Positions 34,054 through 64,000 of a stretch of 64,000 nucleotides of DNA are shown piece by piece. The translations under genes and the position numbers were made by a program. Position 1 is the stretch's first letter. Each line of letters opens with the position of its first letter. The notes beneath the pieces are model-generated. The model did no database searches and had not been told where the DNA came from. It worked only from the letters and a program-made list of their open reading frames with translations. Origin of the DNA: Centroberyx gerrardi (Eukaryota; Chordata; Actinopteri; Beryciformes; Berycidae). The stretch is from NCBI RefSeq assembly GCF_048128805.1, contig NC_136004.1, forward strand, positions 16,015,812 through 16,079,811, given 5' to 3'.

Positions 34054-37000
34054 GCATAAGGTCAGTGACTGATCAGAATGTGTCATATCTAGTCACTTTA
34101 TTCTGTGGTCTGAAAAAAACACACTGTAATGTCTGTTTTGTCTTCCATTTAGCTTCTTCCCCTCTCCTCTTACCTTGGGGTGCTGCTCAGGCACATGCTG
34201 TTTAGAGAACTTGGCCAGCTGAACCAGCTCAGGGATGATTTCTTTTTTCTCGTAGCTGTTGGTGCAGTTAATCAGGGTGCAAGCTACGGCGTACAAGATG
34301 GTCTTATCCCTGGACTGTTGACACACAGAAAGGAGGAAGGTGATTTCTACCGTAGCCTTGAGCACAATGAAAATCCCCGACACTAGACATAAGCATTACA
34401 GCTACATGCTGTCTGCCATATGATGTTGTATTTGTTTCTGTTATTTTCATACCTTGGCCAGTTCAAACATGGCTTTCATGGCAGGTTCGTCTTCAACAAA
34501 GTCATCCTTCACATCAGCATCGTTAGTCAGATAAGCCAGACCTTCGATGGCCCACTTCCTTGTTCTGGTATCAATCTGGGGATTGCAGAGCCACCTAGGA
34601 GTGTGACAAAGAAACTCTTTACTGTAACAGGAAATGTGTTTGTAGGTTGACATAAGAGTGGGAGGACTGTAAAGTAGGATGATGTTTTAATGTTATATAT
34701 ACATAGTAAAGAATTGTACCTGTATAACGTGTTGCATCAAAATGACTTGATATTGAAAATGAACTGATATTGGTATTAGATCTGTCATTATGTTGTACAG
34801 TATGTCTTGTTACCAAACCTGTTTGACCTGTGGATTTTGACATACACATTTAAAATATCTGAAACAATTTTACCAAGCTGATGCTTCATGAGTGTGAGTC
34901 ACTTACTTCCTGCACTGCTTGGCCAACTTCTCTGTAGAGCCCTCTGCAAACTGCCTCAAACTGTAATCGTCACCACCGGCTGAACCGAGTTTGCAGAGAC
35001 CCTGAGTACACACACACACACACACACACACAGTATTAGGGGGAATCTAGAAAGAGTGTTGTCTAATGTAACTTCTCTATTCCTACTGAAGTTTTGCTCA
35101 GGTTGTTCTGCACATGTTTGACATGCGCAGTATTCTTGCTACCATCTATATAGTTTTTGTCATTTTTGCCTTATTGTCTGGACTCATGCTCTACCAGAAA
35201 GGCACACTCACCACCAGTGAGCGTATCTTAATCTTCTCATTCTTGGTCTTCTTGTAGATGTCCTTGAGCAGTGACACACCGTTGGTGATGATGAAGGAGG
35301 CGCGGCTCATCTTCGTCGAGGAGTGGATCAGCGCCTCCACGGCCACCATCTGGTCCACCTCACGTTCGGAGCCACACAGCGCCACCATCATTTCCATGAC
35401 GCCTTGCCGTCCGACCAGGGCGTTCCCGACATCGAAGGGACCCTGCAGCAGCCCTGAGATAGTGTTGATAGCATGGATGTTCCTGTCCATGTCCTTGGGG
35501 TCGAACTTGGATCTGTGGAAAAGGAAGGGGAAGAAAAAGGGAAGAAGGATGCAGAGCAGATGGAGTTGGTTAATCCGTAGATAAAGTCAAGTCAATCAGA
35601 AAACAAGCTGAGGACTGTCTATGCACTATGGAGCAAAGAGAGGCCCTGTATTTGAAGGACGTACTTGATATATTCATCACAAATGTCCCTGAAGTTGTCT
35701 CTCTCTGGGTCGCATTTGAGGTCGTCATAGAGCTTGCTGAGGAGCACGCTGGCAATCAGCTGTGTGTTCTCCGTCATGGGCAGCTGGTCTGGCAGTTCAG
35801 GAACCTGACCACACACCTTCAGGATCTTCTTCAGACCTGGAGGACAAACACATGCACGGCACGCACAGTTGGTTATCTGTTGAATCCAGCTTGTCAGGGA
35901 GTCTGAGATGTGGCGATGGACTGTAGCTAAAAACAAATGACAATGACACCTAACACAGCTGCCCTGCTCACCGTGGTCAATAGTGAAGAGGGTCTTGGAG
36001 TGGTCTGGTCCTTTCTTGTCGCTGCGAGGTACATTCTTGGTCAGGAGGTTCAGGGCCTGGTCTCTGCCATGGCCGGACACCTTCTTACTCCCAACCATTT
36101 CCAGCAGGGAGAGAAGAATGGTCTTCAGGTCCTTGGATGCATCTGCAGAGGGACAGATGATATATTAGGTTGTTTCTCTCAATGAATAGTGCTGTAAAAC
36201 ATCACCTACAATGGAAACAGGATAGCTATGGCCATATCACTGTTGTGCCCAGCTGGAGCATTAAATAAGTGCCTATAATAAAATGAACTTTTTGTTACAG
36301 GTACATGATGATGATTCTGTCTCACCCAATACCAAGGCCTCTTCTTTCCCATAAACCCTTTTATCTCCACCAGTGAGGGAGTCGTTGATGCACTGGAAGA
36401 GGTTGCATGCTGCCAGTGAAATCTCCTCATTGTCAACAGCCATGATGCTGCACATCTTATCGATGCCCACCATGTTCATGATGGCCATTGCCTGTTTTGG
36501 GGAAGTGAATAGAAATATATGTAGACATTTTGTAGTGCTATACAAATACAGTTATTTTTAGTGTTGAAATTGTTACCTGTGTCCCCTGGCTTCCCCTTAA
36601 TTTCCAATGTTTCACTTTTCTAATGTTTCTCTGTTCTATTTTTGCCACCCTGTTTCCTCCCGCCCACTCACCCGAGCTTTGTGTCCTGTGCACATTCCTG
36701 CGAAGGTCCGGATAGCAGCCAGCACCATCTCTGCTTTGCCCGTCTCTATCATGTTGAGCAGCAGAGGCACTCCATTGTTCTGGAAGATTCTCTCTGCTCC
36801 GGCGTCCTCTCTGGCCAGGACAATCAGGTTGTTCGCAGCCTAGACGTAAAAGAAGAGAAAAAAACAAAAATGTGTATCCGCATTCAATCAAACACCAAAA
36901 TGGAAGGCTCACTCAAATATTTCGCGGAGAGAAAATGAGAGAAAATACCAACCTTTTCCCTCTTATCCTTTTCCATTTCTTCATCGAGTAGAATGTCAAA

Positions 37001-37911
37001 CATGTTCTGCACCCTGGAGTCTGTGGAGAATGTTGTTTTGAGCTGTGAAGGAAGGAAATATAATCAATGTGTTGATGTGACCCATGTATTTTGTGTGTGA
37101 TATATGTTCCATATACAGTATGTACCATACAACTGTCCATTTTCCCTTAGTATCATAGAAGATTCATTCTAATATCATAGAAAAGTAACCCAAATTAATC
37201 ATATTTTTCAGTGACGAGATCATTGTTGAATATACATAATGTAGGAGTGCTGGCTTAATGTCACTGATTAGTGAATGCTGAATACATATATGTAGAGAGA
37301 TATAGTCTGCTGTCCATAGTCTTGCACTGTCCCTTTGCACTGTTTATGATGGCCCTGTGTCTGGAAGTACTGAGAAACTCTGTAAGTTATCATGTCAAGT
37401 TGACAAATCCCTTCACATGTATTGAACCTGCTGATTAATGTGATTCTCATTCTTGTTTGATCCTGATTCTGATTCTCATTCCTGACCTTAGCCTGGATGT
37501 CCGCCCCCAGCCTGCGAAGAGTGTCCAGGAAGGTCTTGTTCTTTGGTTCGAGGGTGGCACATCTCTGCACGTCCTTGAATGCCATGTCCAGTTTTCCTAG
37601 TTTCTCCAGAGCTTGGCAACGCCGGTACAAGGCTTTAATGTCTGCTGCATCAACATCAATAGCTACAAAAGAGGAAGAGGAGTATGCATTGGGTGTAATG
37701 CGACAGCTGGAGCTTGTATGCCTTTGGTTTATGTAAATTCTGTGTTTATTACTCTACCTTTGGATGCATCAGAGGCTGCATTGGCATAGTTTTCCTGTAA
37801 GAACAATTTTAAAAATCTAAATAAAAAGTTCAAAATGCCAAAGAAATTGCAAATGTACTTCTTCATCTGGTGTGTATGTGTGTGTGTGCACATTTTTTGT
37901 GTGTGCTTGTT

Positions 37912-37944
<33 letters not shown>

Positions 37945-38163
37945 ATGCTTTTTGTGTGTGCTTGTTTGTGTGTTTGTTTACTGATTTACCAAGCAGTTTA
38001 CCTTTTTCAGGTAGCAGGCAGATCTGTTCCTGTGAATGACAGCCAGCACCTTCTTGTCCTTGCACACCTTGAGGGCTTTAGTGTAGCTCTCAATGGCCTT
38101 ATCAGTATCTCCATCCTGGAAGTGCTTGTTTCCCTCGTCTTTTAACTGGATTGGGTCTCCCAT
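30662..38163 (-). CDS. unc45b: UNC45B, muscle myosin chaperone
   Basis: Nineteen coding exons join in frame to 930 codons plus stop, close to the human length. Exons, 5' to 3': 38002-38163, 37758-37794, 37487-37662, 36953-37042, 36672-36839, 36326-36491, 35972-36142, 35665-35836, 35212-35512, 34907-35001, 34453-34594, 34174-34314, 33778-33905, 33367-33433, 32568-32681, 32071-32186, 31868-31985, 31556-31711, 30662-30934. The ATG follows directly after an acceptor, so the 5' UTR is in a separate exon. The N-terminus ([19 protein letters not shown]) starts three TPR repeats (about residues 1-115) that bind HSP90. Armadillo-like central and UCS domains follow; the UCS domain binds the myosin motor. 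In family members the protein folds and assembles sarcomeric myosin. No stop or frameshift was seen. The intragenic microsatellites lie in introns. unc45a, the general-cell paralogue, is the alternative, but the muscle-type promoter favours unc45b. Confidence 0.95.
31717..31736 (+). repeat. (AC)n microsatellite
   Basis: In the unc45b intron, directly upstream of the exon 18 acceptor. Confidence 0.9.
34019..34052 (+). repeat. (GT)n microsatellite
   Basis: In the unc45b intron between coding exons 12 and 13. Confidence 0.95.
35009..35031 (+). repeat. (AC)n microsatellite
   Basis: In the unc45b intron, a few bases upstream of the exon 10 acceptor. Confidence 0.9.
37870..37978 (+). repeat. Imperfect (GT)n/TGTTTG repeat
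   Basis: Fills much of the short intron between unc45b coding exons 1 and 2. Confidence 0.9.
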
Positions 38164-38624
38164 CTGATAGAAAATGGGATTATTGATTATGAGGTGTAAA
38201 ACCTATAAATCACAGAAAGTTGTCTTTTTCACGCTGCATAACAAGTGCTAGTCAACGTAACTTTTTGTGTCTGACAGTTTCAACTCACTAACAAACTTTT
38301 TTTTAAGCATTTCAGTGTCATCAGTTCATTTAAATGCAGTAATATAACTGTAGTAAAGCAATGCAAATTTCATATTAAAGTCAAACATTCTATAGATTTC
38401 AGGATAAAGACAAATATTTCAAACAGCCATGGAATAAAAACAAATCAGCTGAACAATTTTATAGCTGTTTTTGGGCTTCAAAATGAGGCAAAGACTTATA
38501 ATTCAAGTACAATACACAACCTTATTCCACATGCACCCTGAAAAATAGCTGAGTGATCATAATCTTTCAGCACATCATAACACTAATGTAACACTATTGT
38601 AAGGTTAGATTTATTTTTTCTTAC

Positions 38625-38740
38625 CATTCTTTCTATTCAGTCTCCTGCTGACCTGGGTCTGGAGCAAATGGCCATGCACATGTTATCTCTAACTTTAAAT
38701 GGCCTCCCCTCATGCCTTATTTGGGCATGGTCTGGTACCC
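38625..38740 (-). promoter_or_regulatory. unc45b: Putative unc45b promoter and first non-coding exon
   Basis: On the minus strand the order is a perfect CArG box CCAAATAAGG (38,715-38,724), a TATA-like ATTTAAAG about 20 bases on, then sequence ending in a donor AATG|GTAAG at 38,624, about 460 bases upstream of the coding start. CArG boxes bind SRF and are common in muscle promoters, which fits unc45b expression. The start site (about 38,665) is inferred. Confidence 0.55.
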
Positions 38741-39418
38741 CAGTCAGAGCCTGGCCACAGATGCCACTTTCCTAATGGACAGCCACCATCTCCTCCAGCT
38801 CCCCTGATAGGCATTCACTTCAGTCTGTCCCCCTCTCTGTCCCAATCCTAAGTACCCCCCTGCATACCTGCATGTCACTCAAAACGTGACGAACAAAATC
38901 AAGCAAATCTCTGTTGAAGCTATACAGTACCTTCAAGACTGTGTGTGGTGTGTCTTCTTTGATCCTCTCCTGCTTTCTTCTCTCTCTTTTTTTCCCCCTT
39001 GCTTGGATAGTCTGGAGCTTCAGTCCCTGATAGTTGTCTGAAACTTGTTTTTGTCTTATGTAACCCCCCACCACCACCACCTCAATTTATATTTATACTG
39101 GATCTCAATGAGGTGGGACGAGGCCAAGACGGACCATCTCTGATGAGGGACAGGGTCCCCTCAAAACACAGCAGAGCCCATAGGAAGAACTTTGCACCAA
39201 AGGCTACGATAAACTGCAAATTAATTCAGCTGCCGTATTTGTCCTTCAGATGTCTTAATATGCAAAGTGTTATGAACAACACAGTAATGGTGCAGATAAT
39301 AAAGTCTGTGTGATGACTAAAGTCACCCCCTTGAAAGTTAGTCTGGTCCTGATAATGTCTATTTAGGGCGTAGGTATGGTGACAGCTGAGAACTCACCAA
39401 AGAGGCGGGGGGAGTGGG

Positions 39419-39561
39419 GGTGTGTGTGTGTGTGTGTGTGTGTGTGGGGGGGGGGTGACAGCTGTAGGACCACAGAGGAACCTGGCAGCTTCTGGAAAGA
39501 GAAGGATCTCGAGTCTGACGTTACACGTGTTGAAGTGTGTGTGTGTGTGTATGTGTGTGTG
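39419..39561 (+). repeat. Two (GT)n tracts
   Basis: 39,419-39,446 and 39,537-39,561, separated by unique sequence. Confidence 0.9.
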
Positions 39562-39599
39562 GGGTCTGGCCGTTTTTGTGTAAGTGTGTCTGAGGGTGG

Positions 39600-40020
39600 A
39601 ATAGAATAGAACAGAGCAGAATAGAATAGAACAGATTAGAATAGAATAGAACATAATAGAACAGAACAGAGCTGAATAGAATAGAATACAGCAGAGCAGA
39701 ATAGTGTAGAATAGTAAAGAACTGAACTGAAAAGAACAGATCAGAATATAATAGAATAGAACATAATAGAATAGAACAGAATAGAACAGAGTTGAACAGA
39801 ATAGAATACGGCAGGGCAGAATAGAATAGAATAGTATAAAATAGAATAGGCCTGTGGCCTGTCCAGGGTGTTTCCCTTCCTTCCACCCAGTGCATGCTGG
39901 GATAGGCTCCAGCCCCCCTGTGACCCTGAATAGGAATAAGCATATGGAAAATGAATGAAAGAATTAATGAGAATAGAATAGAATAGAAAATAATAGACAA
40001 CAATACAGTACAATAGAAAC
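39600..40020 (+). repeat. AGAATAGAACAG-type minisatellite with embedded retroposon tail
   Basis: Irregular tandem units of ATAGAATAGAACAGA occupy 39,600-39,848 and 39,970-40,020. Between them, 39,850-39,960 contains GGGATAGGCTCCAGCCCCCC and GACCCTGAATAGG, a tail shared by many fish LINE/SINE copies; its ATGAATGAA end may have seeded the flanking repeat. The long minus-strand open frame here is only repeat translation. Confidence 0.85.
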
Positions 40021-40029
40021 AATTAGATA

Positions 40030-42600
40030 AGGTATTACATCCTTGCTGTAAACTGCTAGTTAGCTGACGACTTACTGACTATCAAAACACACAGTGAGCC
40101 CGGGTCGCTCAGGCCGACACCAACACTCTGTGAAACATGGTGGGTCGCTTTGGCCAAAAGTCTATGGAGTCTGTGTTATGAAGAGCCGATCTGATCATCA
40201 GAACCATATTGGCACACACTGTCACTCGAGCTCACACCATTTTCAATTCACACACAGTTATTGAAGTTGATCCCTGCTTTGTCTGTTTTCAATGCATTTT
40301 AACGCATAAAGCCCAAAACTCTGCTTCAATCACTTTTCTTTACCCTGTTTGGAGCTTGCTTGTTCTGTCTGGCCTGTGAGTTATTAAACCTTTCATCATC
40401 TGACCATTAAACTAGATGCTATGTGCTCTATAATGTATGATTCCATCACTGTGAAGGTTTATGGACCTGTGCGATGTGCCTTGTTAACTTTCCCTGGGAA
40501 CTAGGGGTGCTTTGACATTTCACCATGCAGGGTCTGTGTAAACACTGGCAAGATTCAAAGGGGAAATGTCTGGTTCATCACAGTTTTTCAGAAAAGCAGA
40601 GTGCAGGGCTTGGAAAATATAGAATTTCATGAGAGACATTTTGTAAATATTGGTTACTGCCTCTATTCTAGGTGAAAATGATTTTCTAGTGCTGGATTTC
40701 TCTTGTGAAAGCATTCCCTCTTAGTGGTGTGCACATCATATCTATTTCTCTGGTGGATCATATTCAAAACAATGGTTTAGCAAATTATAGATGGGTGATA
40801 GATTTCATCACCTGGGGAACCTGAGGCAGTCTGTGTCCTGTCAATCAAGGAACAGCCAGTTCAATGAACAGGGAACAGTTGCATCAATGTAAATTCACAA
40901 AAGAAAGTAGGGAGGGAAGGAAGGAGAACATAACAAGTACAACAAAAATATGGGCATTGTGGAAATGCTGTCTGTGAATTTGTGTTAATTTTGGGTGGGT
41001 GCAGCTCTTTCCATGCCAACTCAAAAGATGTGAGAGTGGAGAGTGGATCCATTTTGAGTGAGAAATGGACTCAAAAATATATGGTTATCGTGAATAATAA
41101 ATGTTGTTTGGTATGAGGACTTGTTCTCTTGTTAGAAAAAGAAGAAAGGGGGTAAAGGGGCGGAGGGAGGTGGGGGGGAAGAAAAGAAAAGAGCTTATAA
41201 AAGATGTGGAATCTGTGGAAGTTGGAGTGAAAAACATTGCATTTTGTGTCCATCCATATTTGCATCACACTACCCGGAATGCACCACTAGGAGGTACAAA
41301 GATACACTAAAATCTCACAGCTGTTATCGAGAGCAGTTGGGGCCGGCCGGCTCTGCTAATACAATTGTGGTTTCTCTTTAATAGCTGATAAGTAAAGTGA
41401 TTTGTAGCCTGACAACTTCCTTCTAGAATCAATGGACACGTGTGGCTGAGCTGATCACAAACCAATGAACCTATGATGAGATTAGGCTACATTATCAGAT
41501 ATATTATAGATTTCACGGGATTACAAAGGAATCCCGTGAGGTGTTGCGCCAAAGTTTGTAAAGGTTAAACTCTATTACCGTTAATGTACCGTTATGCTGA
41601 ATCACCTTCCGCGCCAAATGTCAAAATGACAGCAAAATAGCGATTTGAACTTTGACACATTCGACTTGCCCCTGCTTAAACTTTAGTTTCCTGTCTGCTG
41701 CACGCGCACTCCATATGCCTACAGGTGACTGAATGCAATCTATGACCTATATAAATGTCAAATTTGATTTAACGTTACCTCTCCATTAGAGCTGTGCAAG
41801 TTGCATGTGTCATTTTCACCAACACAATTTTCGTGTTCAATAAATATCAGCACTGTTCCTTTACTTAGGCTGTCATGCGCAGTATGAGAGTCTCATCCGG
41901 TCGTTCTTTCCATGGTTCTTTCCCTCCCTTCACGAGAGGCTGCCAAGAACTCACCACAATAGTATTTCCGGGTTCGTATGCAATAAAGGTTCCTCGAGGG
42001 TGTCTGTGAAAGGCAAACGAGTGGAAGTGGTTTCTGTTAAGCATTTCTTTAACATGATGTTGGGGAGTCTGGGTGACTTTGTCTATTATTTCAATATTTT
42101 ATTTTGAAACTCTTTTAAGAACTATGTTTATACGAGATTGTGCTCTATGGTTCACTTTTCTTAAAGATAGTGTGCATGTAGTGTTGGCTGTAGCCTTAGC
42201 TCCACACATGGAAGTATGATATTAGCTCCTCCGGGTGGCATAGCCATAGCCCATTTATGACAGCAGGAGTGTGACAAGCATTGTGTAAAGGCATATTGTG
42301 TGCTTTGAAACTATTATGCCAAAATAAGCCATTTTTATTGCCTGTCAGTTTCCAGAATCAATTGAATTTTCAGAACCGCACAGATTCCAAGTATGGTGAA
42401 ATGTGTATGCTGCATATAAATAATGAAATACAGAATGCCATATCTGGTACTGACTCAATACATTTGAAACTACCAAATATAAGATGACGTGAAATAACTG
42501 ACTGTACACAAGGATTCAAGACAGCAGAAATGTAATACTGTGGTGATAAACAGATTTGCTAAATTGCCAAGGCTATGAATTTTCCCAAGCATAAATTAAA
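40030..42600. other. Intergenic, no gene recognised
   Basis: Between unc45b and kif2a I see no exon-like coding block, RNA gene or intact transposon. Confidence 0.5.
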
Positions 42601-42793
42601 GCTACATGCATTTATTTTGAAAAAGCGGGACCGGAAATGCTCTGCTATTCCTGGTAACTTTATGCAGGCTCATGATTCTCCTGCATCTTCCAGTTCCTCC
42701 CCGACCAAAGACTGCCAAACATAAGTAGCTACATTTATCTCGAATATAATAACTATTTAGTCCCTTTTCTTTTAGTTATTGGAGTAATGTAGA
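42600..42793 (+). promoter_or_regulatory. kif2a: Putative kif2a 5' UTR/promoter region
   Basis: Sequence upstream of the start codon. No TATA box stands out. Transcription start is not determinable; this call rests on position alone. Confidence 0.35.
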
Positions 42794-59994
<17,201 letters not shown>

Positions 59995-60915
59995 AGGCTG
60001 GTAGCTGAAGAGGTTTAAGTGGCACATGCAGAAACATAACCACTAGATGTTTGGCACAACTCAGGCTGTCGCTAGCAGCTGTGAAAACATGAAGAAAAGG
60101 ACTGTCCGATATACAAGCAGGTTCAAGGAATTGCGTTTGTTATAATCCCACTCTCTTAACAAAATGGCTGTTCGCTCACTCCGGTCTTGTTAGAAAACTT
60201 GGGGAGGGAAGTAATATTTTTTATTTCCCTCCTTTTTTAAAGAAGTAGATTTTTTTTTTTCCCATGGAGAATGTTTAGTTTCTTCCCCACCCCGTTTTAT
60301 TTTATTTATTTTCTTTTATACTTGTTTGTACTTTCTTTGAATGGAATACTTGTTGATCTGGTTTCAGAAGAGATCCACATCGAACATGCTGTAAGGTTTA
60401 CCATACAACACCAGTATTTGATTTCTGGTAGCTCTGGCTGACATGTCTGCATGTGCACTCTGTGATAGCGTATGTATGCCACCATCCTCCATTGTCATGC
60501 TTTTGGGTCCTCACTCAACTGGCACTGTACAGTATAGTCATATCTCATTAGGCCCAGTCTCTTCTCTATTCCTTCCCCCTCAGTTTCTACAGTCTGGAAG
60601 AAGCATTGAACCAAGTTGTGCTTCTTGCTTTGTGTTTGGTTTCTTTCCTCGTGTCCCCGAGACAGGTTTCTACATGTAGTTTGCTTCAGTTTGTGCCATG
60701 TCATTTTGTGTGGCAACCCTCTTAAAAAAAAGACTTTTACTGTAAAGAAATGTTTTCCACCCCCATTTAACACTTTGTTATAAAAATGAAACTAGAAAAA
60801 ACTGCTATTGACAAATGTATAGTGAATACCACTGACCTACCATTGGTTATGTTGCTCAGTGTTTGCACCGGATGTAATGCTGGATGAAGTAATAAAGATT
60901 CATGTGTTTCATTTG
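59995..60915 (+). terminator. kif2a: kif2a 3' UTR and poly(A) signal
   Basis: About 900 bases of AT-rich sequence after the stop, with AATAAA at 60,891-60,896. Confidence 0.75.
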
Positions 60916-60919
60916 AATG

Positions 60920-61830
60920 TTAATCGGACGGTGAGTAATCGGACTGCATGTGACTGATTTTTCTGTTTGAATAGCCGATTTTGAGCCCGTCTTTCATACA
61001 CACTGGACATGTTCTTGTAAACTCCAAAACTGAGCAGAATAATTTCCTGTCTTAGGGTCCAGGGACACAGCTAGAGCTGTGAAGAAGAGTTGGAGACCCA
61101 GCAGCCTGAGTTTAGTCTGCAGCACCACCTAGTGACAAGATCCAGTGATGTTAGGACAGAACAGGAAGAGCAGTTTCACCAAGAAAAAGCATTGACAGTG
61201 GAAAGAAAAAGGCTTGTGCTTGTTGTGTCTGTTTGCCTGTCATGTAATATCAACTGGACAATTCTGAATTTATTTTGAATATGGACCGCACTCAAACGTG
61301 GTCTTCTACGTTTTCCAGGTAAAGGTGATCTGATTCTTAATACACCTATAAATTCAAACAATTAGAAATTTCATCCAATACTAGATATTTTCAATGAGAA
61401 TTGTCACAAAATCATTGATAATCGCTCCACAACCAAGGTCTTATACAGCTTCTATTTGCCATGTCCAAAGTAAAGACCTCTGCCAAGATGCACGTAGAGG
61501 CATGTCCACTTGTGACAAGTATTCCCAGCTACATTGAACATATGATAAAGATAATGTAGCATGCTTAAGAATCTCAATATGAGCTCTTCATATGCATCAC
61601 CCTTCCTTAAATACTGTACCTTGTACATTTCAGCAAAGTGTTTCAACATTTCAGATTTAATTCTTCCAAGAAAGGCACCAAGAGTCCACAGGAGGAAGGG
61701 GAAAGGTCAGAGAAGCAACCTATTACTTTCCACTCATCCGACCAATAACGCCGCCTCCCCTCTCATAAGGACAGGACTCCAGTCAGGATGTCATATGAGT
61801 CAGTAAACTGTCCCATCAAGTTCCCTCGGC
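60920..61830. other. Gap between convergent kif2a and dimt1
   Basis: Probably includes the dimt1 3' UTR on the minus strand. No other gene is visible. Confidence 0.45.
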
Positions 61831-61833
61831 CAT

Positions 61834-63526
<1,693 letters not shown>

Positions 63527-64000
63527 CTAAAACAATAACAAGTACTGTTAGAACATAACGCTGGAAATCAATTCTTGTATCACTGCTGTGAACACAAGAA
63601 AGGCATGGATAATAATTGACTTCAAATAACAGAAGAACCTAAATGAAAAAAGCACCCCCCCATTGTTTTATTTGGGCATAATTGTCTCAAGGGCAAAAAC
63701 ACCTCATTTATTACTCTAAAGTGGTTTTATATAAAGCCCCTTCAATAACATCTCAGTGGGACTTTAGGAAGTAGGGTGAACTCTATATGAAAATACCAAA
63801 TCAATGTACAAGTCACAGGTCACTAAAGGGTCCAGTTCCTGAGGTGTCAAAGCACAAACAATTCATCACCTTCCTGCCAGTACATATGCAAATTTTATGC
63901 TTTTATATATTGCAGCAGGTCTGGGCTAGGATGCCATCCATAAACTGTCACAAGGCCGGACACTGCAGCCACCTCACTCCCTGCTTGTCAGGGACGATAT

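Noticed and set aside
39600-39850. CRISPR-like array
   Set aside because: Units are contiguous and irregular, with no spacers, in a vertebrate genome.
39521-40003. 160-codon minus-strand open frame
   Set aside because: It is a translation of the ATAGAATAGAACAG minisatellite, low complexity with no domain.
42281-42487. 68-codon frame upstream of kif2a
   Set aside because: AT-rich, no domain, no splice context; expected by chance.

Overview
This window is vertebrate nuclear DNA, almost certainly from a teleost fish. It has intron-rich genes with GT/AG splice sites, dinucleotide microsatellites, and a dense mix of transposons typical of fish genomes (P-element/THAP, DIRS, Ty3/Gypsy, L2- and Rex-type LINEs, hAT MITEs, Tc1-like scraps). 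The species cannot be read from the sequence.

Layout. Positions 1-26,000 are a transposon-rich block. It starts with a THAP-type P-element transposase (cut at the left edge), then a 5'-truncated Gypsy pol remnant. Next comes an unrecognised multi-exon minus-strand gene for a putative secreted/membrane protein (5,480-8,210), which has a damaged second copy at 11,565-13,130. Between the two copies lie an inverted second P-element end, a duplicated fragment of unc45b and LINE pieces. LINE fragments and a DIRS-type tyrosine-recombinase retroelement (15,678-18,268) follow, then a longer Gypsy element (19,200-25,821) broken by two nested hAT-like insertions. Positions 26,000-30,540 are gene-poor, with repeats and a fold-back palindrome.

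The right half is conventional. unc45b (myosin chaperone, minus strand, 19 coding exons, 930 codons plus stop) spans 30,662-38,163, with a CArG-box promoter near 38,715. After a gene-poor stretch, kif2a (kinesin-13 microtubule depolymerase, plus strand, 21 coding exons) spans 42,794-59,994. dimt1 (18S rRNA dimethyltransferase, minus strand) runs from 61,834 off the right edge. kif2a and dimt1 are convergent neighbours, as in human; unc45b is on a different chromosome in human.

The three conserved genes do not form a pathway: UNC45B folds muscle myosin, KIF2A depolymerises microtubules and DIMT1 modifies ribosomal RNA. The points most worth a second look are the duplicated unrecognised gene with its run of symmetric phase-1 mini-exons, the rearranged P-element/unc45b duplication junction, and several long near-perfect palindromes, three of them in kif2a introns.
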